From: Pacificimonas flava
GTDB taxonomy: Bacteria; Pseudomonadota; Alphaproteobacteria; Sphingomonadales; Sphingomonadaceae
Direction: 5' to 3'
DNA: 64,000 nt
NCBI RefSeq assembly: GCF_000342165.1
Contig: NZ_AMRV01000003.1
Span: 372,001 to 436,000, forward strand
Part shown: positions 26,155 through 34,946 of the stretch, in pieces
How the letters are laid out: each line of letters begins with the position of its first letter
How positions within the stretch are numbered: the stretch's first letter is position 1
Notes under the pieces: generated by a model
What the model saw: the letters and a program-made list of their open reading frames with translations, nothing else
Databases searched by the model: none
Told to the model about the DNA's origin: nothing
Translations under genes and position numbers: made by a program

Positions 26155-27699
26155 ATGTTCCGGAGACTGCTTCTCGCCCTCTGCCTGCTGCCCATCGCGG
26201 CGTGCGAGGAGGGCGCCATCTCCGCCGCCGACGAGAGCATCCGTATGACGTTCGTCGCGGACGAGGGGCTGCACGATCCCGCGTTCGAGGGGCGCGTGTC
26301 CTACACCGTCTCCGCCGCGCATCTGGGCCTGACCGCGCGGGCGGCGGACGGACGCATCGTACCGGGGCTGGCGACCAGTTGGCGTGTCCTTGACGAGGGG
26401 CACAGCTATGTCTTCAAGCTGCGGGAGGCCTATTGGCCGGACGGGCGGCGGATCACCTCCGGGGACGTCGTGGCTGTGCTGCGCCGGCAATTGTCGCCCG
26501 GCAGCGTCTCCCCGCTGAAGCCTTATCTGATGGACATAGAGGGTGCGATTGCCGTGGCCGGCAACCGGGCGCCGCCGCGCATGCTGGGCGTGGCGGACCC
26601 GTTGCCCGACGTCGTCACCATCACCCTGTCGCAGGAGAACCCCAACCTTCTGGCACTGCTGGCGGAGCCGTCACTGGCCATATTGCGATCGCGCGACGAT
26701 CCCCCGCCGCCGTCCGGCGCGTACCGGATCGAACGCGAAGACGGGGCGCCGCGCGCGCTTCTTCCAAACCTTTCCTGGTACGGCGCCGACGAGGAAACGC
26801 CGCTGACGCCCATCTGGCTGACCGATGCCTTGCCGGCGGACGATGCCATCGAAAGCTATATGAAGGGCGACACCGACATCGTCATCGGCGGCGATACGGC
26901 AGGGCTCCGCCGCGTCCAGGCCCCCGATCTGGCACCGTCCCTTCGCATGGAGCGAACATACGGATTCTACGGTTATCTCGCGCGGACGGGGGCTGGTCCC
27001 CTGGCCGATCCGAAGGTTCGCCGCGCACTCAGCATGGCCATCGACCGAGAGGCTATCATCAACGACCTGTTCGCTCTGCCGGATTTGCAGGCCGCCTATG
27101 GCCCGCTGCCGCCGACGCTGCCGCCCGCCTATGCCGGCGCCGTGCCGGACTGGTCGGTCTGGACGCAGGAGGCCCGCATGGGAGAGGCGCGGCGTCTGCT
27201 GGCGGAGGCCGGCATCGCCCCCGACAAATCCATTTCGCTCGACGTCGCGCTTCCGCAAGGGGGCGAGACCCATACAGAGGTGCTGAACGCGATTGCCGAG
27301 CGCTGGGCGCCGCTCGGCATCACCCTGCGTGGATACACGCGCCGTCCGGACGATCATAGAAAGGCCATTGCCGACGGCGATTTCGATCTGGCACTGATCG
27401 AGCGGATCGCCCCCATGCCGCTTGCCCGGTATTTCCTACGGCCGTTTCGCTGCGACGTGCGCCTCGGCGGCTTCTGCAGTCCGGAGGCGGACGGCCTGAT
27501 GCGGCAGGCGGACGCCAGTACGGATCGCGGGACGCGCATCGACATGACGCGCCGCGCCGCCCGCATCATTGCAGAGGAGGCACCGATATTGCCGGTTTTC
27601 TCCCCGGTCCGTTGGGCGCTGGTCCGACCCGGCATCGGCGGTTGGGAGGACAATATTTCCGGCGCGCACCCTCCGCGCTTTCTGACCCGGGGGTCTTAA
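26155..27699 (+). CDS. Peptide/oligopeptide ABC transporter substrate-binding lipoprotein (family 5)
   Basis: The 514-residue protein starts with a lipoprotein signal (MFRRLLLALCLLPIAACEEG, lipobox LPIAAC), so it is anchored in an outer-facing membrane leaflet. The mature part has the family 5 hallmarks GLATSWRVLDEGHSYVFKLR, RRITSGDVV and PKVRRALSMAIDREAI. The family binds peptides, nickel or similar ligands for ABC importers. No permease or ATPase gene is adjacent, so it is either an orphan binding protein or serves a system elsewhere. The short upstream region separates it from the divergent cysK. Confidence 0.88.
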   Translation: MFRRLLLALCLLPIAACEEGAISAADESIRMTFVADEGLHDPAFEGRVSYTVSAAHLGLTARAADGRIVPGLATSWRVLDEGHSYVFKLREAYWPDGRRITSGDVVAVLRRQLSPGSVSPLKPYLMDIEGAIAVAGNRAPPRMLGVADPLPDVVTITLSQENPNLLALLAEPSLAILRSRDDPPPPSGAYRIEREDGAPRALLPNLSWYGADEETPLTPIWLTDALPADDAIESYMKGDTDIVIGGDTAGLRRVQAPDLAPSLRMERTYGFYGYLARTGAGPLADPKVRRALSMAIDREAIINDLFALPDLQAAYGPLPPTLPPAYAGAVPDWSVWTQEARMGEARRLLAEAGIAPDKSISLDVALPQGGETHTEVLNAIAERWAPLGITLRGYTRRPDDHRKAIADGDFDLALIERIAPMPLARYFLRPFRCDVRLGGFCSPEADGLMRQADASTDRGTRIDMTRRAARIIAEEAPILPVFSPVRWALVRPGIGGWEDNISGAHPPRFLTRGS

Positions 27700-27764
27700 G
27701 ACGACGGCGTCCCATGCCTAAATGACAAGGCAGGATCGCGATTTGCCAGCATCAAGGAGTTTTC

Positions 27765-28976
27765 ATGTCCAGCACCGCAACATCCCGGGACCCGGTCGTC
27801 ATTGTCGCTGCCAAGCGGACCCCCATGGGCGGTTTCCAGGGCGAACTGTCCGGGGCGAGCGCCAGCCAGCTCGGCAGCGCCGCCATCGCCGCCGCCATGC
27901 AGCAGGCTGGACTGTCTGGCGAGGACGTCGAGCAGGGCGTGATGGGCTGCGTGCTGCCCGCCGGCCAGGGCCAGGCGCCGGCGCGGCAGGCGCTTCTTGG
28001 CGCCGGTTTGCCGCAGGGCGTCGGTGCGGCGACCGTCAACAAGATGTGCGGCAGCGGTATGAAGGCGGTGATGGACGCGCACGACATGATCGCGGCAGGC
28101 TCGGCGGACATCATGGTGGCGGGCGGTATGGAGTCGATGACGAACGCGCCCTACCTGCTGCCAAAGGCGCGCGGCGGCTTTCGCATGGGGCATGGCGAGG
28201 TGAAGGATTCGATGTTCCTCGACGGGCTCGAGGATGCCTATGAGCCGGGACGCCTGATGGGCACCTTCGCGGAGGACTGCGCGCAACATTATCAGTTCAC
28301 CCGCGAAGCGCAGGACGCCTATGCGATCCGCTCGCTGGAACGCGCCCAGGCCGCCATCGAAACGGGACGGTTCAAGGACGAGGTTGCCTCCGTCACGGTT
28401 TCGGGCCGCGGCGGCGACACGGTGGTCGATACCGACGAGCAGCCGGGCAAGGCGCGGATGGACAAGATCCCGCAGCTGAAGCCGGCCTTTCGCAAGGACG
28501 GCACGGTGACGGCGGCGAACGCCTCCTCCATTTCGGACGGCGCCGCCGCGCTGATCCTGATGCGCGAAAGCGAGGCGGAACGGCGCGGCCTCTCCCCGAT
28601 CGCGCGCATCCTTGGCCACGCGACTCACGCGCAGGCGCCCGCATGGTTCACCACCGCACCCATCGAGGCATCGCGCAAGGTCCTGGAGCGGACGGGCTGG
28701 ACGGCGGAGGAGGTCGACCTGTGGGAGGTAAACGAAGCCTTTGCCGTCGTCGCCATGGCCGCAATCCGTGACCTTGGCCTGGATGAGGACCGCGTCAACG
28801 TCAACGGCGGCGCCTGCGCGCTCGGTCATCCGATCGGCGCGTCCGGCGCGCGCATCCTGGTGACGCTGCTGCACGCGCTGAAGGAACGCGGCGCGCGCAA
28901 GGGTCTGGCAACCCTTTGCATCGGCGGCGGGGAGGCGACCGCCATGACCGTGGAAATGATGAACAGCGCGTCCTGA
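27765..28976 (+). CDS. Acetyl-CoA C-acyltransferase (thiolase)
   Basis: Condenses two acyl-CoA units or cleaves 3-ketoacyl-CoA. The 403-residue protein has all thiolase residues: nucleophile Cys95 in NKMCGSGMK, NEAFA, the His in [12 protein letters not shown], and the C-terminal Cys in LCIGGGEA. Length and motifs fit the biosynthetic/degradative acetyl-CoA acetyltransferase family. It is a paralogue of the thiolase near phaR; the two differ in active-site neighbours (KMCGSGMK here, QVCGSGLR there), so they may have different chain-length preference. AAGGAG precedes the ATG. Confidence 0.94.
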   Translation: MSSTATSRDPVVIVAAKRTPMGGFQGELSGASASQLGSAAIAAAMQQAGLSGEDVEQGVMGCVLPAGQGQAPARQALLGAGLPQGVGAATVNKMCGSGMKAVMDAHDMIAAGSADIMVAGGMESMTNAPYLLPKARGGFRMGHGEVKDSMFLDGLEDAYEPGRLMGTFAEDCAQHYQFTREAQDAYAIRSLERAQAAIETGRFKDEVASVTVSGRGGDTVVDTDEQPGKARMDKIPQLKPAFRKDGTVTAANASSISDGAAALILMRESEAERRGLSPIARILGHATHAQAPAWFTTAPIEASRKVLERTGWTAEEVDLWEVNEAFAVVAMAAIRDLGLDEDRVNVNGGACALGHPIGASGARILVTLLHALKERGARKGLATLCIGGGEATAMTVEMMNSAS

Positions 28977-29022
28977 TCCGGTGAAGCAACCCCCTCCCCG
29001 CCTGCCGATGACAGGAGTCCTG

Positions 29023-29451
29023 ATGTCCGCCCGTCGAACCGCTGCATGGGCCCTCGCCGCAGCCTTGACCCTTCTTTCCCTGCCGACCTCGGCCGCGCAG
29101 CCGGTTGCCGGGGACTGGATCACCGAGGACGGCAAGGCGGTGGTTCGCATCGCGGATTGCGGGGCATCGCTGTGCGGCCGCGTTGTCGAGTTCCTCGTGC
29201 CGCCGCCCAGCGGGCCGGACCAGCGCGACATCCACAATCCCGATACGGCCAAACGCCACCGAAAGGTTCTCGGCCTGGCGATCCTGACCGGTTTCGAGGA
29301 GGACGGCGATGAGTGGCGGGGAGAAATCTATGACCCGAAGAAAGGCCAGACTTACCGGTCTCTGCTGGAGCGGTCCGCGCCGGACCGGTTGCAGGTAAAG
29401 GGCTGCGTCGGCCCGTTCTGCCAGACCCAGATCTGGCGCCGCGCCGACTGA
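29023..29451 (+). CDS. DUF2147 secreted protein
   Basis: The 142-residue product has a signal peptide (MSARRTAAWALAAALTLLSL, cut near SAAQP) and a DUF2147 domain. Family features are the N-terminal GDWITEDGKAVVRIADCG, the Cys pair flanking the LCGRVVEF strand, GEIYDPKKGQTYRS, and the C-terminal LQVKGCVGPFCQTQIWRR. The fold is a lipocalin-like barrel; the function is unknown. The start is the ATG with AGGAG 6 bases upstream; two earlier in-frame starts exist but lack this. Confidence 0.85.
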   Translation: MSARRTAAWALAAALTLLSLPTSAAQPVAGDWITEDGKAVVRIADCGASLCGRVVEFLVPPPSGPDQRDIHNPDTAKRHRKVLGLAILTGFEEDGDEWRGEIYDPKKGQTYRSLLERSAPDRLQVKGCVGPFCQTQIWRRAD

Positions 29452-29534
29452 TTCCCACCGCCCGCTGCCGGAACCGGTCGCTAGGCCCGCCGTTGATCTT
29501 GGTGAAAATCAAGCTGAGCGAAGGATAGGCCGAC

Positions 29535-30470
29535 ATGGACATTTGGGCGCAAATCGAATCGGATCATGAGGAACTGAAGGGTCTTGGCAAGGATGTGCTG
29601 AAATCCATGGACGGCGAGGGTCCGGCCAGCCGCGACAACCAGTTCGACCTGTTCGACACAAAGCTTCGCCGCCACCTTGCCGCCGTCGAGGACGTCATCT
29701 TTCCGCCGCTGGAAAAGCAGCAGGCCACATCCGCCACCGTTCATGAGATCGAGCAGCATCACAAGTCGATGCGCCGCGACCTGTCCTGGCTGGACCGCCC
29801 GGGCAAGAATGAGAAGGACTGGACGCAAAGCTTCGAGGTGGTTCTGGAGCAGCTCGACCGGCTGTGCAGCCGCCATGAAACGCTGATCTCCCAGGCGAAA
29901 CCGATGATCGCGGAGAAGGACGGCCTCAGCTTGGGCGACCGGTATACGCGCGCCAAGCTGAAACGGATTCCGGGCAGCTGGGACTGGAACAAGATCGGCA
30001 TCGGTGCCGGAACCGCACTCGGCATCGCTGCGGTCGGCGCCGCGGCGGTGGCAGGGGCCAAACGCTATCAGCGGGGCCGGGACGGACACAGCGGCGACGC
30101 CGACGATTTCGAACTTCGCCTGCAGACCGATGAAACCGTGCGGCTCATCTCTTCGGAGAAGGTGGAAGGCACGAAGGTGGTCGACCGCAGCGGCGAGGAG
30201 ATCGGCAAGGTCGTCAGCTTCATGGTCGACAAATATACCGGCCGCGTCGCCTACGCCGTTCTGCAGTTCGGCGGCGTCATGGGGCTCGGCGCGCATTACT
30301 ATCCGCTGCCCTGGCCGGTCCTCGATTATGAAACGAAGCATGACGGCTATGTGCTGAACCTCGAAAAGGCGGATCTGAAGAATGCGCCCTCCTTCAAGAA
30401 GGACGAGACACCGGACTTCGACGATGCCGGGTATCGCCGCGATATCCTGGTCTTCTACCGGCCATCCTGA
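29535..30470 (+). CDS. Hemerythrin HHE domain fused to a PRC-barrel domain
   Basis: The protein is 311 residues. Residues 1-120 are a hemerythrin-like four-helix domain with candidate iron ligands His11 (SDHEEL), His47/Glu52, His75 (EIEQHH) and His114 (RHETL). A Gly/Ala-rich hydrophobic stretch (155-175, GIGAGTALGIAAVGAAAVAG) could span or dip into the membrane. Residues about 205-285 are a PRC-barrel (EGTKVVDRSGEEIGKVVSFM, YAVLQFGGVMGLGAHYYPLPW). The domain calls are by pattern. HHE domains bind oxygen or act on iron/redox stress, and PRC barrels occur in photosynthetic reaction centres and stress proteins; the combined role is unknown. It sits in its own unit after DUF2147. Confidence 0.82.
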   Translation: MDIWAQIESDHEELKGLGKDVLKSMDGEGPASRDNQFDLFDTKLRRHLAAVEDVIFPPLEKQQATSATVHEIEQHHKSMRRDLSWLDRPGKNEKDWTQSFEVVLEQLDRLCSRHETLISQAKPMIAEKDGLSLGDRYTRAKLKRIPGSWDWNKIGIGAGTALGIAAVGAAAVAGAKRYQRGRDGHSGDADDFELRLQTDETVRLISSEKVEGTKVVDRSGEEIGKVVSFMVDKYTGRVAYAVLQFGGVMGLGAHYYPLPWPVLDYETKHDGYVLNLEKADLKNAPSFKKDETPDFDDAGYRRDILVFYRPS

Positions 30471-30542
30471 GCCTCAACGAGACGTGACGAACGGGCGGCG
30501 CTGTTCGCGGATGCCGCCCATCTTCTTCTATTGGAGACTGCG

Positions 30543-30920
30543 ATGCCCCCTCAGGTCCGTCCCATTCCCAGTTTCTGGGTGATCGCAGTCCTGCTGCTCG
30601 TGTGGGAGGGGATCGGCGCCGCCGTCTATCTGAATCAGGCCGACAACGGGATGCTGTCGGACGTCCCCACGTTCGTAGCCGCACTGTTCGGCATCAGCGT
30701 CTGGAGCGGCGTTGCGGCGGCGGTGCTTCTGCTCCTGCGCCGTCGCTGGTCGGCTCCGCTGTTCCTGCTGTCCGTCATCGCCGCCACGATCCAGTTCGCG
30801 CATATTCTTTTCGGACGCGCGGCCTGGCAGGTCGTCACGATCGGCGGTGTCGTCATCGCCATCGGCATCTTCGCAACCTGGTATGCCGTTCGCGCCCAGC
30901 GTCGCGGTTGGCTGTATTGA
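30543..30920 (+). CDS. Hypothetical membrane protein, four predicted helices
   Basis: A 125-residue integral membrane protein with helices at about 8-28, 43-65, 70-88 and 95-113 and a basic C-terminus (RAQRRGWLY), which suggests cytoplasmic tails. It has no Cys or recognisable motif. GGAG lies 6 bases before the ATG. It follows the hemerythrin-PRC gene by 72 bases on the same strand and converges on phaR. I do not recognise the family beyond a generic small membrane protein. Confidence 0.7.
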   Translation: MPPQVRPIPSFWVIAVLLLVWEGIGAAVYLNQADNGMLSDVPTFVAALFGISVWSGVAAAVLLLLRRRWSAPLFLLSVIAATIQFAHILFGRAAWQVVTIGGVVIAIGIFATWYAVRAQRRGWLY

Positions 30921-30944
30921 CCGCCTGGGCGCCGCACGGAACTC

Positions 30945-31517
30945 TCAGCTGATGCGGTCGAGCTTCTCCTTCAGGGCCGCCAGTTCCGCCTTCAGCTCGC
31001 GAATATCGTCGCCGCGCTCCGGTTCGACGGGCTGATTCTCCGACGCTGCACCCGGCGTTTTGCCCGCCCCCGGAAAGGCCGCTTCGAACATCTTCATGTT
31101 CTGCTTCGCAATGGCGCCGAACGGATTGCCGCCCATCATCGATTTCGCGAACTCCTCCTGGTTCTTGCGGAACGCCGCCATCGAGGCTTCCAGATAGGAC
31201 GGCACCATTGCCTGCATCTGATTGCCGTACATGGAGATGATTTCCCGCAGGAAGCTGGTGGGCAGCATGGTCTGACCGCCATGTTCCTCGTCCATGATGA
31301 TCTGCGTCAGGACTGTGCGGGTGATGTCATCGCCGGACTTCGCATCCACGACCTTGAAGTCCTGCCCCTCCCGAACCATCGTGGCCAGATGGTCGAGCGT
31401 GATGTAACTCGACGTGCCGGTGTTGTAGAGGCGCCGGTTGGCGTATTTCTTGATGATGATCGGCGTGTTGTCGCCCTCTTCACCGGAACCGCTTTCGCTT
31501 TTGGATTTTCTTGCCAT
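30945..31517 (-). CDS. phaR: Polyhydroxyalkanoate synthesis repressor PhaR
   Basis: A DNA- and PHA-granule-binding repressor that couples granule surface to expression of phasin and synthesis genes. The 190-residue protein has the diagnostic N-terminal PHB/PHA accumulation regulator domain (IIIKKYANRRLYNTGTSSYI, then VTQIIMDEE-like VLTQIIMDEEHGG) and the PHB_acc motif region (MLPTSFLREIISMYGNQMQ). The C-terminus is an acidic coiled segment (RELKAELAALKEKLDRIS). A strong GGGGGAGGAG ribosome binding site precedes the ATG. The start codon shares bases with that of the divergent PhaC-like gene. Confidence 0.95.
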   Translation of the reverse strand: MARKSKSESGSGEEGDNTPIIIKKYANRRLYNTGTSSYITLDHLATMVREGQDFKVVDAKSGDDITRTVLTQIIMDEEHGGQTMLPTSFLREIISMYGNQMQAMVPSYLEASMAAFRKNQEEFAKSMMGGNPFGAIAKQNMKMFEAAFPGAGKTPGAASENQPVEPERGDDIRELKAELAALKEKLDRIS

Positions 31518-32640
31518 GTCCGCTCCTCCCCCAGGCGACTCCGACGCACCAGGCGCCGGTCATGCTGCATCCGCGAAACGCCTAGCACGCGGGGATGCTG
31601 CGCAGCAATATGCGCTGCCGGCGCGCGGACCGCACCCGCTGCCCCTGTTTCTGGAGCTGGTCCGGCAGGCGGCGGGGAACGACCGGGGCCGCCGGCAGCG
31701 CATCCTCGCGGCGGTCGCGCGCTACCAGGCCGCACCGCCGGCATCCGCGCCGTCTCCACCCCCGCGACTTGTCGCCGCCGCCGGGTCGGCGCGCCTCCTG
31801 TCCTTTGCCGATGCCGGGCCGCCGCTGCTGCTGGTCCCCTCGCTGATAAATCCGCCCGATATCCTGGACCTGGACAGGAATCGTTCGCTTGCGCGCTGGC
31901 TTGCGGGCCGAGGATATGCCGTTCACATGATCGACTGGGGCCGGCCGCGTGCGGAGGAGCTTCATTTCGATCTTGGCGATTACGTCACGCAGCGTCTCGA
32001 GCCGCTCGCGCGCCACCTCGAACGGCCGGTGCTTGCCGGTTACTGCCTGGGCGGCACGCTTGCCATGGCAGCGACGGTGCGGGGCAAAGCGGGCGGCCTC
32101 GTCACGCTGGCGACGCCGTGGCGGTTCGGCGGCTATCCCGACGAGCGCCGCAAGGAGGTGCGAGACTATTGGGCGCAGGCGCGCCGCGTGGCCGAAGGCC
32201 TGTCGGCTGTTCCCATGTCGCTGGTGCAACCGGCCTTCTGGGCGCTCGACCCGCAATTGCCGCCGCGCAAGTTTGAACGCTACGCCGTCATGGCGGACGG
32301 GAGCGAGGAGGCCCGCCGCTTCGAGCGTATGGAGGACTGGGCCTCGAGCGGCGCGCCGATTGCGCTTCCGGCCATGGAGGAAGCCGTGACCGGTCTGTTC
32401 GCAGAGGACAGGACAGGCGCGGGCGAATGGCGCGTCGGGGGCACGCGCATCCGCCCGCAAGACATCTCCGTTCCGTGGATCGACATCGCCGCGACCGGCG
32501 ACCGGCTCGTCCCGGCGACCGCCGCGCCGCCAGCGCCGGACGCGCGCCAGGCCCGGGCGGGCCATGTCGGCATGATCGCCGGCAGCCGCGCGCGCCACGA
32601 GGTCTGGGAACCCATGGCCGCGTGGCTCGCAAGTCTTTAA
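31516..32640 (+). CDS. Short PhaC-like alpha/beta hydrolase (PHA synthase family)
   Basis: A 374-residue protein with the PHA-synthase core: LLLVPSLINPPDILDLDRNR, HMIDWG, the synthase-type lipase box AGYCLGG with nucleophile Cys177, Asp329 in TGDRLVP, and His350 in GHVGMIAG. The length is close to class III PhaC, which needs PhaE, but no PhaE is in the window; class I enzymes are over 550 residues. It could be a class III-like synthase, a chain-length-modified homologue or a related acyltransferase. The only plausible ATG overlaps the phaR start on the other strand. The thiolase follows 60 bases later, and divergent phaR supports a PHA role. Confidence 0.78.
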   Translation: MSAPPPGDSDAPGAGHAASAKRLARGDAAQQYALPARGPHPLPLFLELVRQAAGNDRGRRQRILAAVARYQAAPPASAPSPPPRLVAAAGSARLLSFADAGPPLLLVPSLINPPDILDLDRNRSLARWLAGRGYAVHMIDWGRPRAEELHFDLGDYVTQRLEPLARHLERPVLAGYCLGGTLAMAATVRGKAGGLVTLATPWRFGGYPDERRKEVRDYWAQARRVAEGLSAVPMSLVQPAFWALDPQLPPRKFERYAVMADGSEEARRFERMEDWASSGAPIALPAMEEAVTGLFAEDRTGAGEWRVGGTRIRPQDISVPWIDIAATGDRLVPATAAPPAPDARQARAGHVGMIAGSRARHEVWEPMAAWLASL

Positions 32641-32700
32641 GGCGGGCAGCAAGGCCCCGATATGGCAATCCAGCGAATCCCCGAACGGAAGGACCCGATC

Positions 32701-33882
32701 ATGAGCTCCACGACCGAAGTCGTCATTACCGCCGCCAAGCGCACGCCCGTCGGCAGCTTCCTCGGCAGCTTCGCCAACGTGCCCGCCCACGAACTGGGCC
32801 GTACGGCGATTGTCGCTGCGATGCAGGAGGCGGGTATCGCGGGCGAGGATGTCAGCGAGGTCATCCTGGGCCAGGTGCTGACTGCGGCGCAGGGTCAGAA
32901 CCCCGCGCGCCAGGCCTCCATCGCCGCCGGAATCGACGAGGCGGTTCCGGCCTACGGGGTCAATCAGGTGTGCGGGTCCGGACTGCGCGCCGTTGCCATC
33001 GCCAGCCAGCAGATCGCGCTCGGCGATGCGGAGATCATGATCGCGGGCGGACAGGAGAACATGTCGCTCGCGCCGCATGCCCAGCAATTGCGGCAGGGGC
33101 AGAAGATGGGCGATCTCGCGCTCGTCGATACCATGATCCGGGATGGCCTGTGGGATGCCTTCAACGGCTATCATATGGGCCAGACGGCTGAGAATCTTGC
33201 CGAGCGCTATCAGATCACCCGGGATATGCAGGACGTGTTCGCGGCCGGCAGCCAGAACAAGGCGGAGGCCGCGCGCCGCGACGGGCGTTTCAAGGACGAG
33301 ATCGCACCTGTCACGGTCAAAGGCCGCAAGGGTGAGACCATCGTCGACGCCGACGAGTTCATTCGCGAGGGCGTGACGGCCGAGGGGCTGTCCGGCCTGC
33401 GTCCAGCCTTTACGAAAGACGGGTCGGTCACGGCCGCAAACGCCAGCGGCCTCAACGACGGCGCTGCGGCGCTGGTGCTGATGAGCGCCGAGGAGGCGGA
33501 GCGGCGCGGCGCGCCGGTGCTTGGCCGCATCGCCAGCTGGGCAAGCTGCGGCGTCGATCCGGCCTATATGGGCATCGGCCCCGTGCCGGCGTCGAAAAAG
33601 GCGCTGGCGAAGGCCGGCTGGTCGCTGGACGACCTCGACCTGATCGAGGCGAACGAGGCTTTTGCCGCCCAGTCGCTCTCCGTCGGTAAGGAACTCGGCT
33701 GGGACACGGACCGGGTGAACGTCAATGGCGGCGCCATCGCCATCGGCCATCCTATCGGCGCCTCCGGTGCGCGCATTCTGGTGACGCTGCTGCACGAGAT
33801 GAAGAAGCGCGATGCGAGGAAAGGACTCGCCACGCTTTGCATCGGCGGCGGCATGGGCATCGCGGTCACCATCGAGCGCTGA
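32701..33882 (+). CDS. phaA: Acetyl-CoA acetyltransferase (PhaA-type thiolase)
   Basis: The 393-residue thiolase has Cys91 (NQVCGSGLR), NEAFAAQSL, the His in [13 protein letters not shown] and the C-terminal LCIGGGMG. These are the motifs of the biosynthetic PhaA/AtoB group, which joins two acetyl-CoA to acetoacetyl-CoA as the first step of PHB synthesis. The start is the ATG with GGAAGGA upstream; a second in-frame ATG 13 codons earlier is less likely. It follows the PhaC-like gene. An acetoacetyl-CoA reductase (phaB) is not adjacent, though two SDRs lie about 22 kb away. Confidence 0.92.
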   Translation: MSSTTEVVITAAKRTPVGSFLGSFANVPAHELGRTAIVAAMQEAGIAGEDVSEVILGQVLTAAQGQNPARQASIAAGIDEAVPAYGVNQVCGSGLRAVAIASQQIALGDAEIMIAGGQENMSLAPHAQQLRQGQKMGDLALVDTMIRDGLWDAFNGYHMGQTAENLAERYQITRDMQDVFAAGSQNKAEAARRDGRFKDEIAPVTVKGRKGETIVDADEFIREGVTAEGLSGLRPAFTKDGSVTAANASGLNDGAAALVLMSAEEAERRGAPVLGRIASWASCGVDPAYMGIGPVPASKKALAKAGWSLDDLDLIEANEAFAAQSLSVGKELGWDTDRVNVNGGAIAIGHPIGASGARILVTLLHEMKKRDARKGLATLCIGGGMGIAVTIER

Positions 33883-33903
33883 GGACCCCGGGGGCAAAGG
33901 CCC

Positions 33904-34656
33904 ATGGATCTCGCCGAGCAGCTTCGCACCTTTTACGCGGGACGCGATGGACGGCGGGACGCGCGCATCGTTGCCGGGATCGTTGCCCCGACGGTGCGGC
34001 GAGAGGCGAACACGCGCTTCCTGGCGATGGGATACCCACGGCCGCTCCTTGCCGGGCTGAGCCCCGACAAGTTCGAGAGGGCGGTCATGCTGTCCTCGTG
34101 CGGCGTGCCGCAGCGCCATTGGCCTCGGCGCGGCGCCAATTGCGCCGTTGCAGGCTATGCCGACGACCTGCCCTTCTCCGGCGCCATGTTCGATCAGGTG
34201 CTGATGGTTCACGCGCTGGAGCATGGCGACCCGCGCGCCATTCTGCATGAGGCCGAACGCGTGCTGGCGCCGGCCGGCGACCTGATCCTGATCGTGCCCA
34301 ACCGCGCCGGCCTGTGGACGCATTTCGAAACCACACCCTTCGGCCTGGGCCGCCCCTTCGGCCGCGGCGAACTGCGCCGTCTGTTGTGGGACGGCGGCTT
34401 CGAACCGATCAGTTGGAAGACGGCGCTTGTCGCGCCGCCGGTCGCGGGTCTGCGTTGGATGGACGGCCTGCTTGGCAGGGCCGTGCCGCGACTGGGCGGC
34501 ATTCACTTCGTCCTGGCACGAAAGAGCGGCGGTCCGGCCGCAGCCAGGGTCAGGTCTGCAAGCGAGCGCGCGCGACGACCCGGCTTAGTGCCTGCTGCTC
34601 CGGTCGCCGCGCGCGCCATGCCTTCACGCCGTCCACGAGACTTGCGCCAGCGATAA
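33904..34656 (+). CDS. Class I SAM-dependent methyltransferase
   Basis: The product is 250 residues with a Rossmann methyltransferase core of the Methyltransf_11 type. Visible are the start [20 protein letters not shown], the motif region [22 protein letters not shown], the post-II strand ([19 protein letters not shown]) and the C-terminal [17 protein letters not shown]. The glycine-rich SAM loop is poorly conserved. Such proteins are common in alphaproteobacteria, often near glyoxalase genes, with unknown substrate. It follows phaA by 21 bases and its 3' end overlaps a convergent small membrane gene by 107 bases, which covers the low-complexity Arg/Ala tail. Confidence 0.82.
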   Translation: MDLAEQLRTFYAGRDGRRDARIVAGIVAPTVRREANTRFLAMGYPRPLLAGLSPDKFERAVMLSSCGVPQRHWPRRGANCAVAGYADDLPFSGAMFDQVLMVHALEHGDPRAILHEAERVLAPAGDLILIVPNRAGLWTHFETTPFGLGRPFGRGELRRLLWDGGFEPISWKTALVAPPVAGLRWMDGLLGRAVPRLGGIHFVLARKSGGPAAARVRSASERARRPGLVPAAPVAARAMPSRRPRDLRQR

Positions 34657-34822
34657 GCACCGTCAGCAAACAGGCCGAGAACAAGAGCCACCCGAAAAGG
34701 CCTGGATAGGTTTCGAGGTACAGCAATCCGCGCTCCGCCCCTCCCAAGGCTAGCGCGTAGATTACCACCCCCGCCTCAAAACCCGTCTTCAGGACGAACA
34801 GATTGGCCAAGCGATCCAACAT
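34550..34822 (-). CDS. Small hypothetical membrane protein, three helices
   Basis: A 90-residue product starting MLDRLANLFVLKTGFEAGVV with helices at about 14-30, 40-60 and possibly a short third segment, ending in a charged Arg-rich tail (WRARRPEQQ). The MLDRLAxLFVLKTxFEAxxVIYALALGAxERG pattern recurs in my memory of sphingomonad genomes as an uncharacterised conserved protein. The tail overlaps the methyltransferase 3' end on the opposite strand. Function unknown. Confidence 0.72.
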   Translation of the reverse strand: MLDRLANLFVLKTGFEAGVVIYALALGGAERGLLYLETYPGLFGWLLFSACLLTVLIAGASLVDGVKAWRARRPEQQALSRVVARARLQT

Positions 34823-34946
34823 GATGACGATGAAGCAACTCCCGTGCCATCAGCAGCTTTCCAAGGGCTTACCGGGGTAACGCGTAGACGGATGTAAAGT
34901 TTTCCGGCAGTCCGGAGGGCGGCCATCGGTATTGGCGAAAAAGTGC

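Noticed and set aside
31582-34506. A 974-codon antisense frame across the PhaC-like, thiolase and methyltransferase genes.
   Set aside because: It crosses three good genes on the other strand, shows the same shadow composition and matches no family.
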